Positions 12,749 to 24,645 of a stretch of DNA of 64,000 nt are shown here, piece by piece. The stretch spans positions 62,001 to 126,000 of the forward strand of contig JAFJTR010000029.1 of NCBI GenBank assembly GCA_022559985.1, read 5' to 3'. The notes under the pieces are model-generated. The model did no database searches. It was not told the DNA's origin and saw nothing but the letters and a program-made list of their open reading frames with translations. Numbering within the stretch: the stretch's first letter is position 1; every line of letters starts with the position of its first letter. Made by a program: the position numbers and the translations under genes. This DNA is from Parastagonospora avenae f. sp. tritici 18332-5 (Eukaryota > Ascomycota > Dothideomycetes > Pleosporales > Phaeosphaeriaceae).

Positions 12749-15368
12749 ATGAAGGGCTTTAGGCAAAGGGTTGTAAGTCCCCAGATGGCCCGTCGCTCTC
12801 CCACGCGACGCATGCTAATATGTCTAGCATGAACAGCTCTCCAGAGCGAAAGAGGGTAACAAGTCATCTAAGAAGAAAGACTCCACCTCGGGCACCTCGT
12901 CCCCCTCGCAGGGCGCCTCCAACTCGCCCTCCAACTCCGCCCAGAACACCCCGTCCTCCTCACAGACAACGCTTGCCGACGCGCGAAGCAAGATCCAGCC
13001 TGCCGCAGACGGCACTCCCGTCCCAGGTCTACAGCAGCCAGGCCAGCCCGGCGCCTCTGGCTCGCTGGGCGGTGCACCCCAATTCGGCGCACAGCAGGGC
13101 ATGGCAGGCCCAAGTAGCGCTGGCACTGCTGGCGCTTCGGGCCCAGGGACGCCCTCTAGGCTGGGGCAGCCTCTGGCGCCCAGCGTTGTAATCAGCCCAA
13201 GCGCACCCGTACGTACACAGATACATCGTGATAACATGGCGAAGTGCTGACCTGCAGTTCAAGCATATTCCCCCTCCCGGTGCGGCAGAGACCATGCCGG
13301 GCGACCTCGCGCCACCCAAAGCTGGCCAGAAATCGCTCATCTTCGACCGCCTCCAAGCGACGCCCAAAGACAACATCGAGGGGATGAGGACGCCCAAGAG
13401 GCAGCACTCTTCACGATTCGATATATCAGACCAGCGCCAGCGCGAGCTGGAGAAGCTGCCAGGCTTCCACGAGGTGCCACCGAACAAGCGGGAAGAGCTG
13501 TTCATGCAGAAGATCGACCAGTGCAACATCATTTTCGACTTCAACGATGCTAGCGGTGACATGAAGTCCAAGGAGATCAAGCGCCTAGCCCTGCACGAGT
13601 TGCTTGACTATGTTGCCAACAATCGCCAAGTCATCACCGAGAAGATGTACCCGCGCGTGGTGGAGATGTTCGCCAAGAACCTTTTCCGACCAATCCCTCC
13701 CCCAATGAACCCGCAAGGCGAAGCGTTCGATCCCGAAGAAGACGAGCCCGTACTCGAAGTTGCCTGGCCACATATCCAGGTCGTGTACGAGTTCTTCCTA
13801 CGATTCATCGAAAGTCAAGACTTCAACACCAATATTGCCAAGGCGTATATAGATCATAGCTTTGTGCTGAACGTAAGTTGCGTCGACGTGGTAATACCGA
13901 GCGATTGAGCTAATGAATACCAGCTATTGGAATTGTTCGATTCGGAAGACCCGAGAGAGCGCGACTTCCTCAAGACCACCCTCCACAGAATCTACGGAAA
14001 GTTCCTCAACCTACGCTCGTACATTCGTCGCTCTATCAACAACGTCTTCTTCCAATTCATCTATGAAACCGAACGATTCAACGGCATTGCTGAACTTCTT
14101 GAGATTCTTGGTTCCATCATCAACGGGTTCGCGCTGCCGTTGAAGGAGGAGCACAAGCTGTTCCTCACAAGAGTGCTCATCCCATTGCACAAAGTGAAGA
14201 GTCTCAGCATGTACCACCCGCAGCTAGCATATTGTATTGTGCAGTTCTTGGAGAAGGATGCTGCCCTTACAGAAGAGGTACGGTTCTCAACCGCCAGAGC
14301 TTTGCGAGTATAAGCTAACATTTTCAGGTTGTACTTGGACTCTTGCGTTATTGGCCTAAAGTCAACAGCACAAAGGAGGTCATGTTCCTAAACGAGGTAG
14401 AAGATATCTTCGAGGTTATGGACCCCGCCGAGTTCGCGAAAGTGCAGGAGCCTCTTTTCAACCAGTTGGCCAAGTCGGTCGCTAGCCCCCACTTCCAAGT
14501 TGCGGAACGTGCGCTTTACTTCTGGAACAACGAGTACTTTTGCAATCTTGTCAGTGACAATGTAGAAGTCATTCTCCCGATCATGTTCGCGCCCTTGTAT
14601 GAAAACTCCAAGGGACACTGGAACAGGTATGCTACATTTGAAGTATCACAAGGTACCTGTACTCACACTTCCATCTAGGACAATTCACGGCATGGTGTAC
14701 AACGCGATGAAGCTGTTCATGGAAGTCAACCCGCAGCTCTTCGACGACTGCTCGCACGACTATGCAGAGTCTCAAAACAATGCCGGCCAAAGACAGCAAA
14801 GCCGCCAAGATCGATGGGATAAGCTTGCGAAGCTTGCAGAAGCACGACAAAATGGCAATGTGGAGAAGCCAATTTCGGCCGCTTCGCCAATGCGTGTAGA
14901 CGACTCAGACCCGCTCAGCCAGGGCCGACTTGAGAATCTGCGTTTACAAGACGACGCAACGCGGGACAGACGGCCGAAGGAGTACGAGCGCCAGGGCAGC
15001 CAGACTTCGGTACGTTGATTCTTAAGTCCCAAGAACTCAGGATGAGCATTCTTCTATGGCCGAATCGATGTAACTCTTAATTCTATCCCTAGACTTTTTC
15101 CTAGGATTCTTCTTGTTTGAGAAACTATATTTTGGGCTCAGGTGGATCTGACTCGTCTTTGCTTGCGTACTTGCAGCGCCGGCATCCTCCACAGCAAGTT
15201 GAACATCATGCATCATCATCTGGGCGGCGGTCGTCTCGTCCGCGCAGCAACAGTGGTCACCGTCCTGGCTCAGCGGGGAACCACGTCGTTTCTCCGCGCA
15301 CCGGTGTGCCCATGGGTCGAGTGCGGGCGAATTCTGGGTCGACGATTACGCGCGTTGCACAGAACTGA
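12749..15368 (+). CDS. RTS1: PP2A regulatory subunit B56 family (Rts1/Par1)
   Basis: This is a B'/B56 subunit of protein phosphatase 2A, which directs the phosphatase to substrates in the cell cycle, septation and stress responses. Seven exons, 12749-12772, 12828-13208, 13258-13872, 13924-14277, 14328-14626, 14679-15009 and 15177-15368, join in phase to 731 residues. The 24-nt first exon encodes MKGFRQRV and splices to HEQLSRAKEGNKSS; its intron has a TGCTAAT branch site. Residues about 20-140 are low-complexity Ser/Gly/Pro/Gln. The B56 helical-repeat core starts near LPGFHEVPPNKREELF and includes IYGKFLNLRSYIRRSINN, FIYETERFNGIAELLEILGS, RYWPKVNSTKEVMFLNE and VAERALYFWNNEY. The last exon (acceptor TTGCAG at 15171-15176) supplies a basic Ser/Arg-rich tail ending RVAQN; reading through the last intron would end the protein at 15018 instead. 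The core is unmistakable; the tail is less certain. Confidence 0.95.
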
Positions 15369-16597
15369 AATTCACAGCACAAATCACCTTCTCTTCTTGG
15401 TTTCGTTATCCTCCCGTGTTCAAGAGGGGACTGTGGATGCAAATACAATGTACGGGTTCTTGATGGCATGGCAGTTGAATGTTGCGCGCTACTTTGGTTC
15501 CTCAAAAGCGGAGGGATTTCATACAGGTGTTTATCGGACTTTGCCGCGCAGAGGATAGCTACATTGGGTTTCTCCTTGACCCTATAGACTTGAATGTAAA
15601 GATTCTCCTTTCTGTGTGGTGACAAGAATTTGTGATTGGTCTCGCGGTGGAAACAGAGGGCTATGGGGCACGGTAACAGTCGTCTGTCATGCAGTTGCAG
15701 GGAGGACACCAATATTGTAGAGGCAGTCGTTACGGCGCGCACGAATCGCTGCAGCACTTGGTGTATGCTTGGTATGAGGTGTGTTGGCTCGGCTTTCGGG
15801 ACGCCAAGGTGCCCGAAAGCTCTTTCCCAAAACGTTTCCCGGTTGCCCAATCAGGCCTTACCAAGGCTCACTATCAGATGCATGGCAGTGAAGTTCCCTG
15901 GGTCGCATCTTTCACGTGCGTGAGCAGCTGGGTGTAAACGTAAGCCTACGTCATGGCGACGTTTTGGAACACCCAGAAGACGAGAGCGGATTATCGTGTC
16001 TAAGAAAATGGAAGCCAGGCACTCTCCGTAGACACAAACAGGCCGCTCCATGGGTGTAAAGTCTTGGCGCCCGCAAGTCACAGCAAACAAACACTCTCAC
16101 AAAAGGAGAGAGTTGCGAGTAGTACAGCCAATGACAGCGGGCCTAAAGCCTCGGCCTGCACTGTGTCGTAATTTTTGACGACTAACGGCGCGGCTGCGGA
16201 TGGGGCGGAGGGTTGAGGCTTCATTTCCGACCTCCTTTCTGGCTGCGTCCAGAAAAACATCGCGGCCCATCAAGACCTGCCCCGTGCACCACCTCTACCG
16301 TGCTCTTAAAGTTAACCACTTCGTCCTCTCGTGCTGCATAGGGGTCGCACGCTTCTTCTTTTCACCCTTCTTCATTGTCGCTCTTTCGGCCGCTGCTGCC
16401 ATACTGCCCTTTAATCGCCTTTTGGTTGTTTACACTTGTTTCTCGGTGGGGTAAGAGCGATCGCAGATTTCTAGGTGCTCAACAACTACACGGGCCTCCT
16501 CGACGACCGCTGCGAACAGCCTCGCACGCATTGCTCGCGACAGCACCGAACTCCCTCCCCACTCGAGCGCTCCCCGTAGACTCCAACACCACACATC
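15369..16597. promoter_or_regulatory. RTS1 3' region and elongase promoter / leader
   Basis: This 1.2 kb lies between two plus-strand genes. The elongase-proximal 250 bp is C/T-rich, as in a fungal leader. Reading frames here, including one of about 200 residues on the minus strand (15257-15850), overlap the RTS1 last exon, lack conserved features and were not called. Confidence 0.45.
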
Positions 16598-17740
16598 ATG
16601 GGTGCTTCTTCCATCATCAACTTCGGCGTCCCCACGCTCGACCGTCCTTTCGGTCTCGAGCTGTGGCCCATCTTCGAGGCCGTCTTCGAGCCAATCGTTG
16701 GCTACAAGCCGCAGGACTTCCGCTTCGTGCCCGGCGAGACACCTCTTTCCACATTCAAGATATGCGCCGCCACGCTTTGCACATACTACGTTATAATTTT
16801 CGGCGGCCGCGAGCTGATGCGCAACCGCGAGCCCTTCAAGCTGAACTTTCTGTTCAAGGTGCACAACTTCTACCTCACCGCCATCAGCGGCATACTGCTC
16901 GCGCTTTTCGCCGAGCAATTGATCCCCACGGTAGCTCGGAAGGGTCTTTTCTTCGCTATCTGCGACCACGAGGGTGGATGGACTGACAAGCTGGTCATCC
17001 TCTACTACCTCAACTACCTCACCAAGTTCCTCGAGCTGATTGACACCTGCTTCCTGTTTCTCAAGAAGAAGCCCCTTAGTATGTTCACTGCTATTTCCGC
17101 CAATTGGCTGCGTGCTAACGTTTTCCAGCCTTCCTCCACACCTACCACCACGGCGCGACCGCTCTTCTCTGCTACACTCAGCTCATCGGCACTACGCCCG
17201 TATCATGGCCCGTCATCACACTCAACTTGGCTGTCCACGTTGTCATGTACTGGTACTACTTCCAGAGCGCGCGAGGCATCCGCATCTGGTGGAAGAAGTA
17301 CATTACCGTCGGCCAAATCACCCAGTTCGTCCTTGATCTCGGTAAGCAATATGCACTAACAACACACAATTCATCTTTAACACCTCGCAGGATTCATCTA
17401 CTTCGCGTCGTTCACCTACTTCACCAGCACCTACTGGCCACACATTCCCAACCTCGGCAAGTGCGCTGGCGAGGAGTTCGCCGCCATCGCCGGCATCTGC
17501 ATCATCACATCGTACCTCTTCCTCTTCCTCGCCTTCTACTTCGCCACGTACAAGAAGCCCGTGCCCAAGGGCCGCCGCAGGGCTACCAGCGCGTTGGTCG
17601 AGATGAAGGACGAGAAGGTACCTACTGTTGGTGAAGCCCGCAGGCGTCTTTCCACCTCCAGAGCTGGATCGCAGATGTCTAACGGTGTCACTACAGGTGC
17701 GAGCCCCAGCGGACGTTCGACGAGGAGCCGCAAGGCTTAA
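16598..17740 (+). CDS. ELO-family fatty-acid elongase (3-ketoacyl-CoA synthase)
   Basis: ELO proteins catalyse the condensation of acyl-CoA with malonyl-CoA in the endoplasmic reticulum membrane, the first step of very-long-chain fatty-acid synthesis for sphingolipids. Three exons, 16598-17078, 17129-17341 and 17391-17740, join in phase to 347 residues. The diagnostic HxxHH box is present as FLHTYHHG, with His at about residues 164, 167 and 168, and is interrupted by intron 1 just upstream. Also seen are LNYLTKFLELIDTCFLFLKKK before the box, NLAVHVVMYWYYF after it, and several hydrophobic membrane segments. The C-terminus is Lys/Arg/Ser-rich after KKPVPKGRRR, which suits ER retention and phosphorylation. 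It resembles the yeast ELO2/ELO3 group; the chain-length preference cannot be told from sequence. Confidence 0.93.
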
Positions 17741-18453
17741 ACCCGTCGGCGCCCGCAATATGTGGGTTTTGGCTTACAAGGACGATTGAGCTGGCGGACA
17801 CGCAGAAATGCATCAAGTCTCCAGACGTCCGAGCCACGCATATCTGGAAACTCCTCCAGAATTGGATCACGACAGGATTCCACCACACCAATCACAACTC
17901 CTTGTCCTCCACCACCCTTCACTGTCACAATAAAGAGCACGCCCCCCAACAGCCGGGGGCTCCTCGCATACACTTTTTTTTTCATATGTTCGTTGTAATT
18001 GCTATGTCGCGGGAAAATGTGTCCTGCATTTGTTTTTTGACACATTCCCCGGTGTTTACGATAAAAGAAAATGGGCATGTAAGCATGTAGGGACATAAGA
18101 CGCATTGTTTGGGCTCGCCCTGGTGTTTTGGGCGATGTGTACGTTTGGCTAGATTGGACGGTGTGCTGCTGGTCTGGTTGGGCTGGACTGGACGGAAGGG
18201 AGAAAGGGAGGGGGAGATGTATAATGCATTAATCTATCAAACGGATGTGCTTTGTGAACGTGAATGTGTGAGGTGTTGAGAGTGGTGTTGGCCCAGTCCT
18301 TAGTTGAACATCACAATGGTCCACGAGGAAATAACAAGTTGGTGAGCAAGAGAGACTTGACAAGCCCTCAAGATCTTTCATTTGATTTTCTAATCCCCGT
18401 CAACATCTGTCCACCTCATTCAAAACGAACGACGCACAAAATGCGCGCATCGC
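17741..18453. other. 3' region shared by convergent elongase and helicase genes
   Basis: Two convergent genes end here. The stretch is low in coding signal, with a nine-base T run ending at 17981 and G-rich and T-rich patches near 18120-18240. No gene, RNA gene or clear repeat was found. Confidence 0.5.
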
Positions 18454-21400
18454 CTAAGCCCACATCATCCTGAACTTCGTATCAAAGTCCTCCTTGAGCG
18501 CCTTGAACGCCTTCAGCACATTCAGCAGTCCCGCGCCCTCCTCCCACGCCGGCGCATCCCCCTCGGCATCATCCGCATCCCACTCCTCCTCTGCCTCTTC
18601 CTCGCTCGACTCGTCGTCCTCGTCGTCCCACGAGTCCATGACCTTGGCCTTCTTCTTCTTGACCTGGATGGGCATTTCCTGCTTAACAATGCCAGAGCCG
18701 GACGCAAGTGTCGTTCCAGAGAGGTTAGTGACTTCGCTAGCGGCGTCGTTGGGCAGGAACTTGTCTTCCTTTTCCTCCTCGCCCTCGTCGCCGCCGCCGC
18801 GGATGTCGATGAAGTCGAGGTCCGAGTCGGAGCCGAGTTTCATGAAGTTGCTGAGCGAGGTCACGATGGTGGCGAGCACCATGCTGAAGTCGTTGAGCAC
18901 GAACCAGAGATCGCCGCGGCGGATGCGGTTGGCAGTGATGAGCGCGGTGGGGTTCGAGTGGTTGAAGTAGTCGTAGAGGTATGCGTTGAGTGGGAGCGAG
19001 GAGTCGTCTTCTGAGTAGAGACCTACGTGCGGAACGACGGCTTCCTCGAGGAAGACGCCGGAGCGGGACGTGGAGCAGAGGTCGTGAATGGAGGAGAAGT
19101 TATCATCGTGACCCGAGAGAGCAACGAAGGCAGAGCGAGCCTTGAGAGTCTTCTTCACTGCGCCTTGTAGTGGCTTGGAAGAATCAGTACCAACCTTAAC
19201 CGTAGTTAGAGGAAGTGTGTTGTCAGGCTGCTTGACGTGCTGTTCGACGTATGTCTGAACATAAGCAGTGAAAATGTCCAGTGTGGATTTGTTGTGACGT
19301 CGCAATATGTCTGCAGCTTGCTCTGGCATTTCTGGCAGAAACACGATGGAAGGACTCCCCTTTACAACGTCCTGCACGAACTCCATATCTGCTTTCCTGC
19401 AGTGCTGTCGACCAAAGAGATGCGACATGGTGAGCATCAATTCCCGTAGCACCGACTCTTGGTTCGTGGCGAACTTGGCACATAGCTGATGGAAATAGCC
19501 ATCCTTGAGCAGGGCATGGAAGGCGAAAGATGAGTTCTCAGTGAAGTAGAGATGGCTGACCGCACCAGCAAAGTTGAGCGGCGCACCTTGTGAGTCCAGT
19601 AGATGTTGCCTACGTAGGTACTCAATCGAGAATCGCAGATGATGCAGGACTGTCATCTTCGCTTCTTCTCCACCCAAGTATAGTCGAGGCTGCGACAGCA
19701 ATGCATTGATAGAGCGGACAGCAAACTTGGAGTTCTCGGAAGAGTGCAGGAGCGTGAACAACCGCAGGACAAGCGTAGTGGTGATTGGGAAGTGGCCGTT
19801 TAAGTCAGGCAGTCTTGAGCTGATGAGCTTGTGGATCTTGCTCATTGGTACTCCGTGGAACACGACGTTACCAAGCATGTCGAATCCTCTGCGACCAGCG
19901 CGACCCGCAGCCTGACGGAAGTTGAGGGCGGTCAAGAACAGTGAGTCTCCAGAGAAGACGACGGTCTTACAAGGCATGTTGATACCCAGAGCAAGGGTTC
20001 CTGTGGCGATGACGACCCTCAGATAGCCACGTCGGAAGAGCATCTCCACGCAATATCTGTACTTGCGGTTCAAACCAGCGTGATGAACACCGATACCGCG
20101 TCGAAGGCCATCGATCAGCCACTCATCAACACCGCGACGGCGCATCTGGTAAGCAAAGTCCTCGAGCTCTTCTTGGGAGAGCTTCTTGTTGTCCGCGAAA
20201 TGGAAGCCATCAAGTGGCTTTTCGGGATTGAAAGACGCAAAAGCACTGACTTCCTGGCTGGCTGCTTCCCTCATTTGGTCCTGCTTGGTCATACCCTTGT
20301 TGGCACCACGGACACCCTGCTTCTCTCTTCGGGCCATCTCTTTCTTCCACTCATCCCACTCTCGTAGCTTGTCCTTCCACTTAGGGCTCGTCTTCTTCCA
20401 GTTTGCCTCAGCATCAGTAAGCTGTTTCATAAGCGTCTGACACATCTTCTCACAAAGGCCTCTGTCGTAGTTGAAGATGATACCTGGAAGCGCGTCTTGT
20501 CGCTGCAAATCTGCCAACAAAGGTAATATACTATTAACATCATGCTTGAGTTCCATTTCATCGGCTTTGGACTCGTCATCTTCGGAATCTGAATCATCTG
20601 AGTCCTCTTCGATGGCACCTTGAACGGCCTGTTCGATACCTGCGAGTGCCTGACTCAAGTCTCTACGGACTGCCTCGAAAGGAGACGCCTCATCTGCCAA
20701 CCACTTTGAAAGGACAGCCTTTAGGCCTACCTGCCATTTGATAATGTCAGCCTTCTTGATGACGGCAGGCAGGACTGCTGATGGGTCGAGTCCTTTGTCC
20801 ATGGGAAATTCTTTGGTCTGATGTTTCGACATGCTTTGCCATAAGGTGAAGCAATCGCGTGCTTCGAATGTCAGATCAGATGGTAGTCCACGGGCCCGGT
20901 TGGTCAAGCTCGCCACGGGATGGAGGAAGGCAAAATTGCCCTGCTCGCTCAGCCCAAGCTGAGCAAATGCACGCGAGGCTGGCAACGGGAGATAATCTGA
21001 CGACTTGGGATGCCTGGGTGGTGTGAAGATAAACTTTCGTAGATCTGAGTAACGGTGTGGGTGTTGTACCATGACAAGCTCATGGCCTGCAGCCTTTTGT
21101 GTCGAGGCGAGCCAATCATTGAAAGCATCAGCGTTTCCAATAGTCGCAGACAGCGCAATGATCGGGCATGGTGCCATGAGAAGCAGTTGTTCCCAAATGA
21201 CACCGTCCTCGGCTTGACCAATACAATGGACTTCGTCAAAGATGATCCATTTCACCCGCTCTGACCAGCTCTTGGCGTGACTTGGGGCAAGCAGCATGAT
21301 TTGCAGGATGTGAGGCACAGTGACCAAAATTTGACATCCAGTAGGGTTGTTGATACGGTAGTCGCGCGTGTGAATGCCCCAGACCGAATTGGCGTACTTG

Positions 21401-23841
21401 TAGTTTTTGGAGAAACGCGCTTGTACCTCGGCAGCAATCTGGTTCACCAGTGCTTTTGTGGGTGCAACGTAAACAAGGACATCGTTGTTGCTGGACTCCA
21501 ACACTTGCTTCATCGCATAGAACGAGATGAAAGTCTTACCGGCCGAAGTCGGGGCAATGACAAGTAGACTGCGGCGCGCGTCAATCTCGTCCAGCACCTT
21601 CCTCTGCCACGCATCGGGCTCAAAGGGCACACGCGGGTCTGGTGCAGAGTCCATAGTGCGGTCAAAGTATGGTCCGCAGTGAAGCAATTGGAAGTGCTCG
21701 GGAGATAGGTTTAAGGCCAGGTCAACGTTGGCAGTAGTCTCTTGATCAAGCACGAACTTGAATGGCAGTTTGCGATCACCTTGCGCAGGTGGGATCTGTA
21801 GAGCGGGTAGTTCAAGTTCCTGGACTGTCTGTGTGAGACATGCCGAAATGGTCTTGGTGACAGATGGGAGATTGCAAAATGACCGGACTGTGTCGAATAT
21901 GAGGGCCGCGATGTAGATACCATCTTCTTTATCAGCCTTCTTGCAATTGGTGATCCACATCTGCACCAGTACGTTGAGCATGTAGAGGCGAACTTCGGCT
22001 TCCAGAGTTTTGCGCTTGATCTCGGTATTGAGGCTGACCAAGTACTGTCTAGCTTGGTTGTAGCGTCCAGCCAAGTCCGCCTGCTTTTCAATACCATCGC
22101 ATTTGGTCGCCCACGCTTGGTATAGTTGTTTGGCTACGTCCTCGTCCTTCTTCTTGGAACTCGCTGCAATATCAGCAAGCATAGCTTGCTTTGCAGAGTT
22201 GATATTTTTTGTGCTTTGTTTCGGCTGTTGCTTGGGTCTTGCGTTCTCAGTCTTAGATGGCGGGGCTTGTGCACCTTTGTCGCCCATGGTTATGATCTCG
22301 GGCTCAAGTACTTTTCCGACGGCGTTGGTCAAGCTGGCTGCGTATGAAGTCATCTCCGCCATGAAAAATTGGTTGCGGCGGAGAGCCTTCTTTGCGATCT
22401 TTGGATCTTTCTCAAGCTGGCTCTTCGTCTTGTTGTCTATCGGTCGCTTCGCGTTGTGCCAGTGCGATACCTCTCGGAAGATGGTTGCTGAAGTGGCGTC
22501 GGGCTTGCCTCCGGATTTGCTCACATTCAACTTTACTGGTTTGAGGTGCTCGTCGAAGACAGAGTCAGAGAAAGGCATGAGAGCATATGGGGCCGCAGCA
22601 CCATTGCTGTCTGATGTGCCTGTGGGCTCAGTCACGGACTTGCTTGAGAGATCAGGTACATCGTGACCACTCAGCTCTTCTGTGGCCTCGCGCAACAATT
22701 CGAACCGCTCGGTTTTGGAGGGGGTTTGTAAGCAGTAGGCAAAGATACGTCCATCTATGAGGTCTGCGACATCGCAGACAGTTTCGTCGTCCTCGGACGC
22801 AAATTGCTCAAACCACGCATTTGAACTTAACAGGTTCCGTGCCTCTTGGGCAAAATTGACCAAGAACTCTTGCGCCTTTTGTGGTAGCTCCTGGGTATCC
22901 ACAAGACGGTCAGTAATACTAAGTTCTGCGAGCAGTCCTGCATGACTGAGGAGTGCAATGACAAACTCAGACTGATCGTCCTTGCCAACTAGTTTGGAGG
23001 CAATGAGCACCGTGAGATACTCTCGTTCAGTCAAGGACTCCTCGGAGGATTCTTCTATTAGATCAATGGCCTTGCTGAGATGTGCTGGATTGATAGTAGT
23101 GTTCTGGACATCGGATGTGGTCGCCTTTCAGAAGAGTTAGCTTTGAAACATAAATGCGGGTGGCCTGACAAAGACAGGATATTGCTATGCACTTACGGAG
23201 GGGGGAACAACGTCCAGAGAACGCGAGTGCTCCAATACGGTTGTGATGACTTTCGTGTCTTGTAGCTCCAGTCCATTAACAAGCGCAACGCTGTAGCCTC
23301 GCCGCATCAAATCGTAAATGAAAGTACGGTATGATTTTTTGTATTCCTTGTTGGCCGAGGCACCATCATGGCAGAGAACGAAATAGATGTCGGTAGTCCT
23401 TAGATAATCAGAGAATGTCTCTGAAGTTGTTGACGAAAAGCGATGAACTTCGATATCTGGATGAACGTTCCGCAAGTTGACCTGAAGGTGGCGGATGATA
23501 GCTGCTCGCGCGAGGAGGTACTTCTCACTGGTTGCGGGCGACGCATCTGGGGGCACACAGAACTCTTGGTGCTCATCGAAGAATGCAATATGAAAGTTAC
23601 ATCGTCGATGGACTAGGCCATGTAGAACTCTCTCAACTGCGTAAGAAGCATGTAGCAGTTGATAGGCCGGATCGAAGTCGATATTCCGGTCGCTGAAGCA
23701 GTCCAGGAGTAGTGATTCGCCGTGAACAAGGAATCGTTCACTGCCTGCGAAGTCGCCTACAAGATCGACTCGGCGACTGTACAGCTTAGCGTACCAATCC
23801 AATATCCGGACGGTCGCATCAGTCTGTGAAGCGTCCGCCAT
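18454..23841 (-). CDS. DDX60-like Ski2-family DExH RNA helicase
   Basis: This is a very large superfamily 2 helicase of the Ski2-like group, closest in layout to animal DDX60/DDX60L, which act in RNA surveillance and antiviral sensing. Two exons, 23841-23197 and 23124-18454, join in phase to 1771 residues, about the DDX60 length. The intron has a GCTAAC branch site. Motif I is APTSAGKTF (about residue 737), motif II is DEVH (about 844) and motif III is SAT shortly after. Motif VI is QAAGRAGRRGFD (about 1282), preceded by GVHHAGLNR and ATGTLALGINMP. Residues about 30-110 carry hydrophobic segments with GESLLLD and AFFDEH; I infer a PIN-like fold, not proven here. A basic, Gln-rich linker precedes the core, and the tail is acidic and then ends in a conserved KEDFDTKFRMMWA-type C-terminus. 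The gene is intact, with all helicase motifs. Its role in fungi is not established by anything in the window. Confidence 0.93.
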
Positions 23842-24645
23842 TCTACTACTCTGTGGAAGGCAGACGATGAAAATACGACGTTAGTGCTGGTCGGTCAACG
23901 GTCGTGTGTAATCGAAGAGGGGTGTTGTCCCTCCAAATCAAGTGGGTCGACTGATGCTGGCGCTGCCAAGACACAGCAGATAGCCGCTGGTGGGGTAGGT
24001 ATTCGTCCTGTGCCGAATAATCTCACCGCCTCTTTGCACCTGGACAGATGCACGGAGCGAATGACGATTTACAGTTGTAGCAAATATCGACGAGGGGTCG
24101 AATGGTTGGGATGTCGTCGAAGCGGAGGCGGTTGCAGGTTTCGTTTCTGGGAAGGCGAGGCGCGACTAGTGCGCGCTAGCACAGTAAGCGAAACATATGG
24201 GGCAAGTGCGTCATGTGTGTAAAGAAGAGGAAATAATATGTACTGTATTTTTAAGGGAGAGGGATTGCATATGCGCAGGAAGAGTACTCAAGCAGGAAAT
24301 GACTATTACCGCTTACAGGTTGACAAATCCCACAAGACGCACTTGACATTGTAAAAAATAACTTCCGGTGAATTTTGCCCTCCTGTGCGAGGTCATTGGA
24401 AGTTACCGCAGATCACTGTTATGTGGATCCGCTATAAGCCTCAGGGTCCAGTAACCGTAGCGGGGGTGTCAATGAGGCATTCCCTGGAGTGTGCGAAACC
24501 ATGGTGCAATATTGTGCTGAGGGCTGCGGGGCAAAAGAATAATAAAGGCAGTGCCTTGTTGACGTTTCTACGAAAGACGTGGTATCATTCCTTTTCCCAA
24601 CTTAAAAAACGCCAGTAATACCTCGCAGACCGTTCCGTCACCAAT
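23842..24645. promoter_or_regulatory. Helicase promoter region and TAF6 3' region
   Basis: This 0.8 kb contains only short frames without resemblance to proteins. The TAF6-proximal part, about 24230-24360, is A/T-rich. No RNA gene was recognised. Confidence 0.45.

Noticed and set aside
12824..13237. A 137-codon minus-strand frame inside RTS1
   Set aside because: It is the complement of the low-complexity Ser/Gly/Pro region of RTS1 and is not an independent gene.
15257..15850. A 197-codon minus-strand frame over the RTS1 tail and the following intergenic part
   Set aside because: It overlaps the RTS1 last exon, has no family features and no splice or leader signals.
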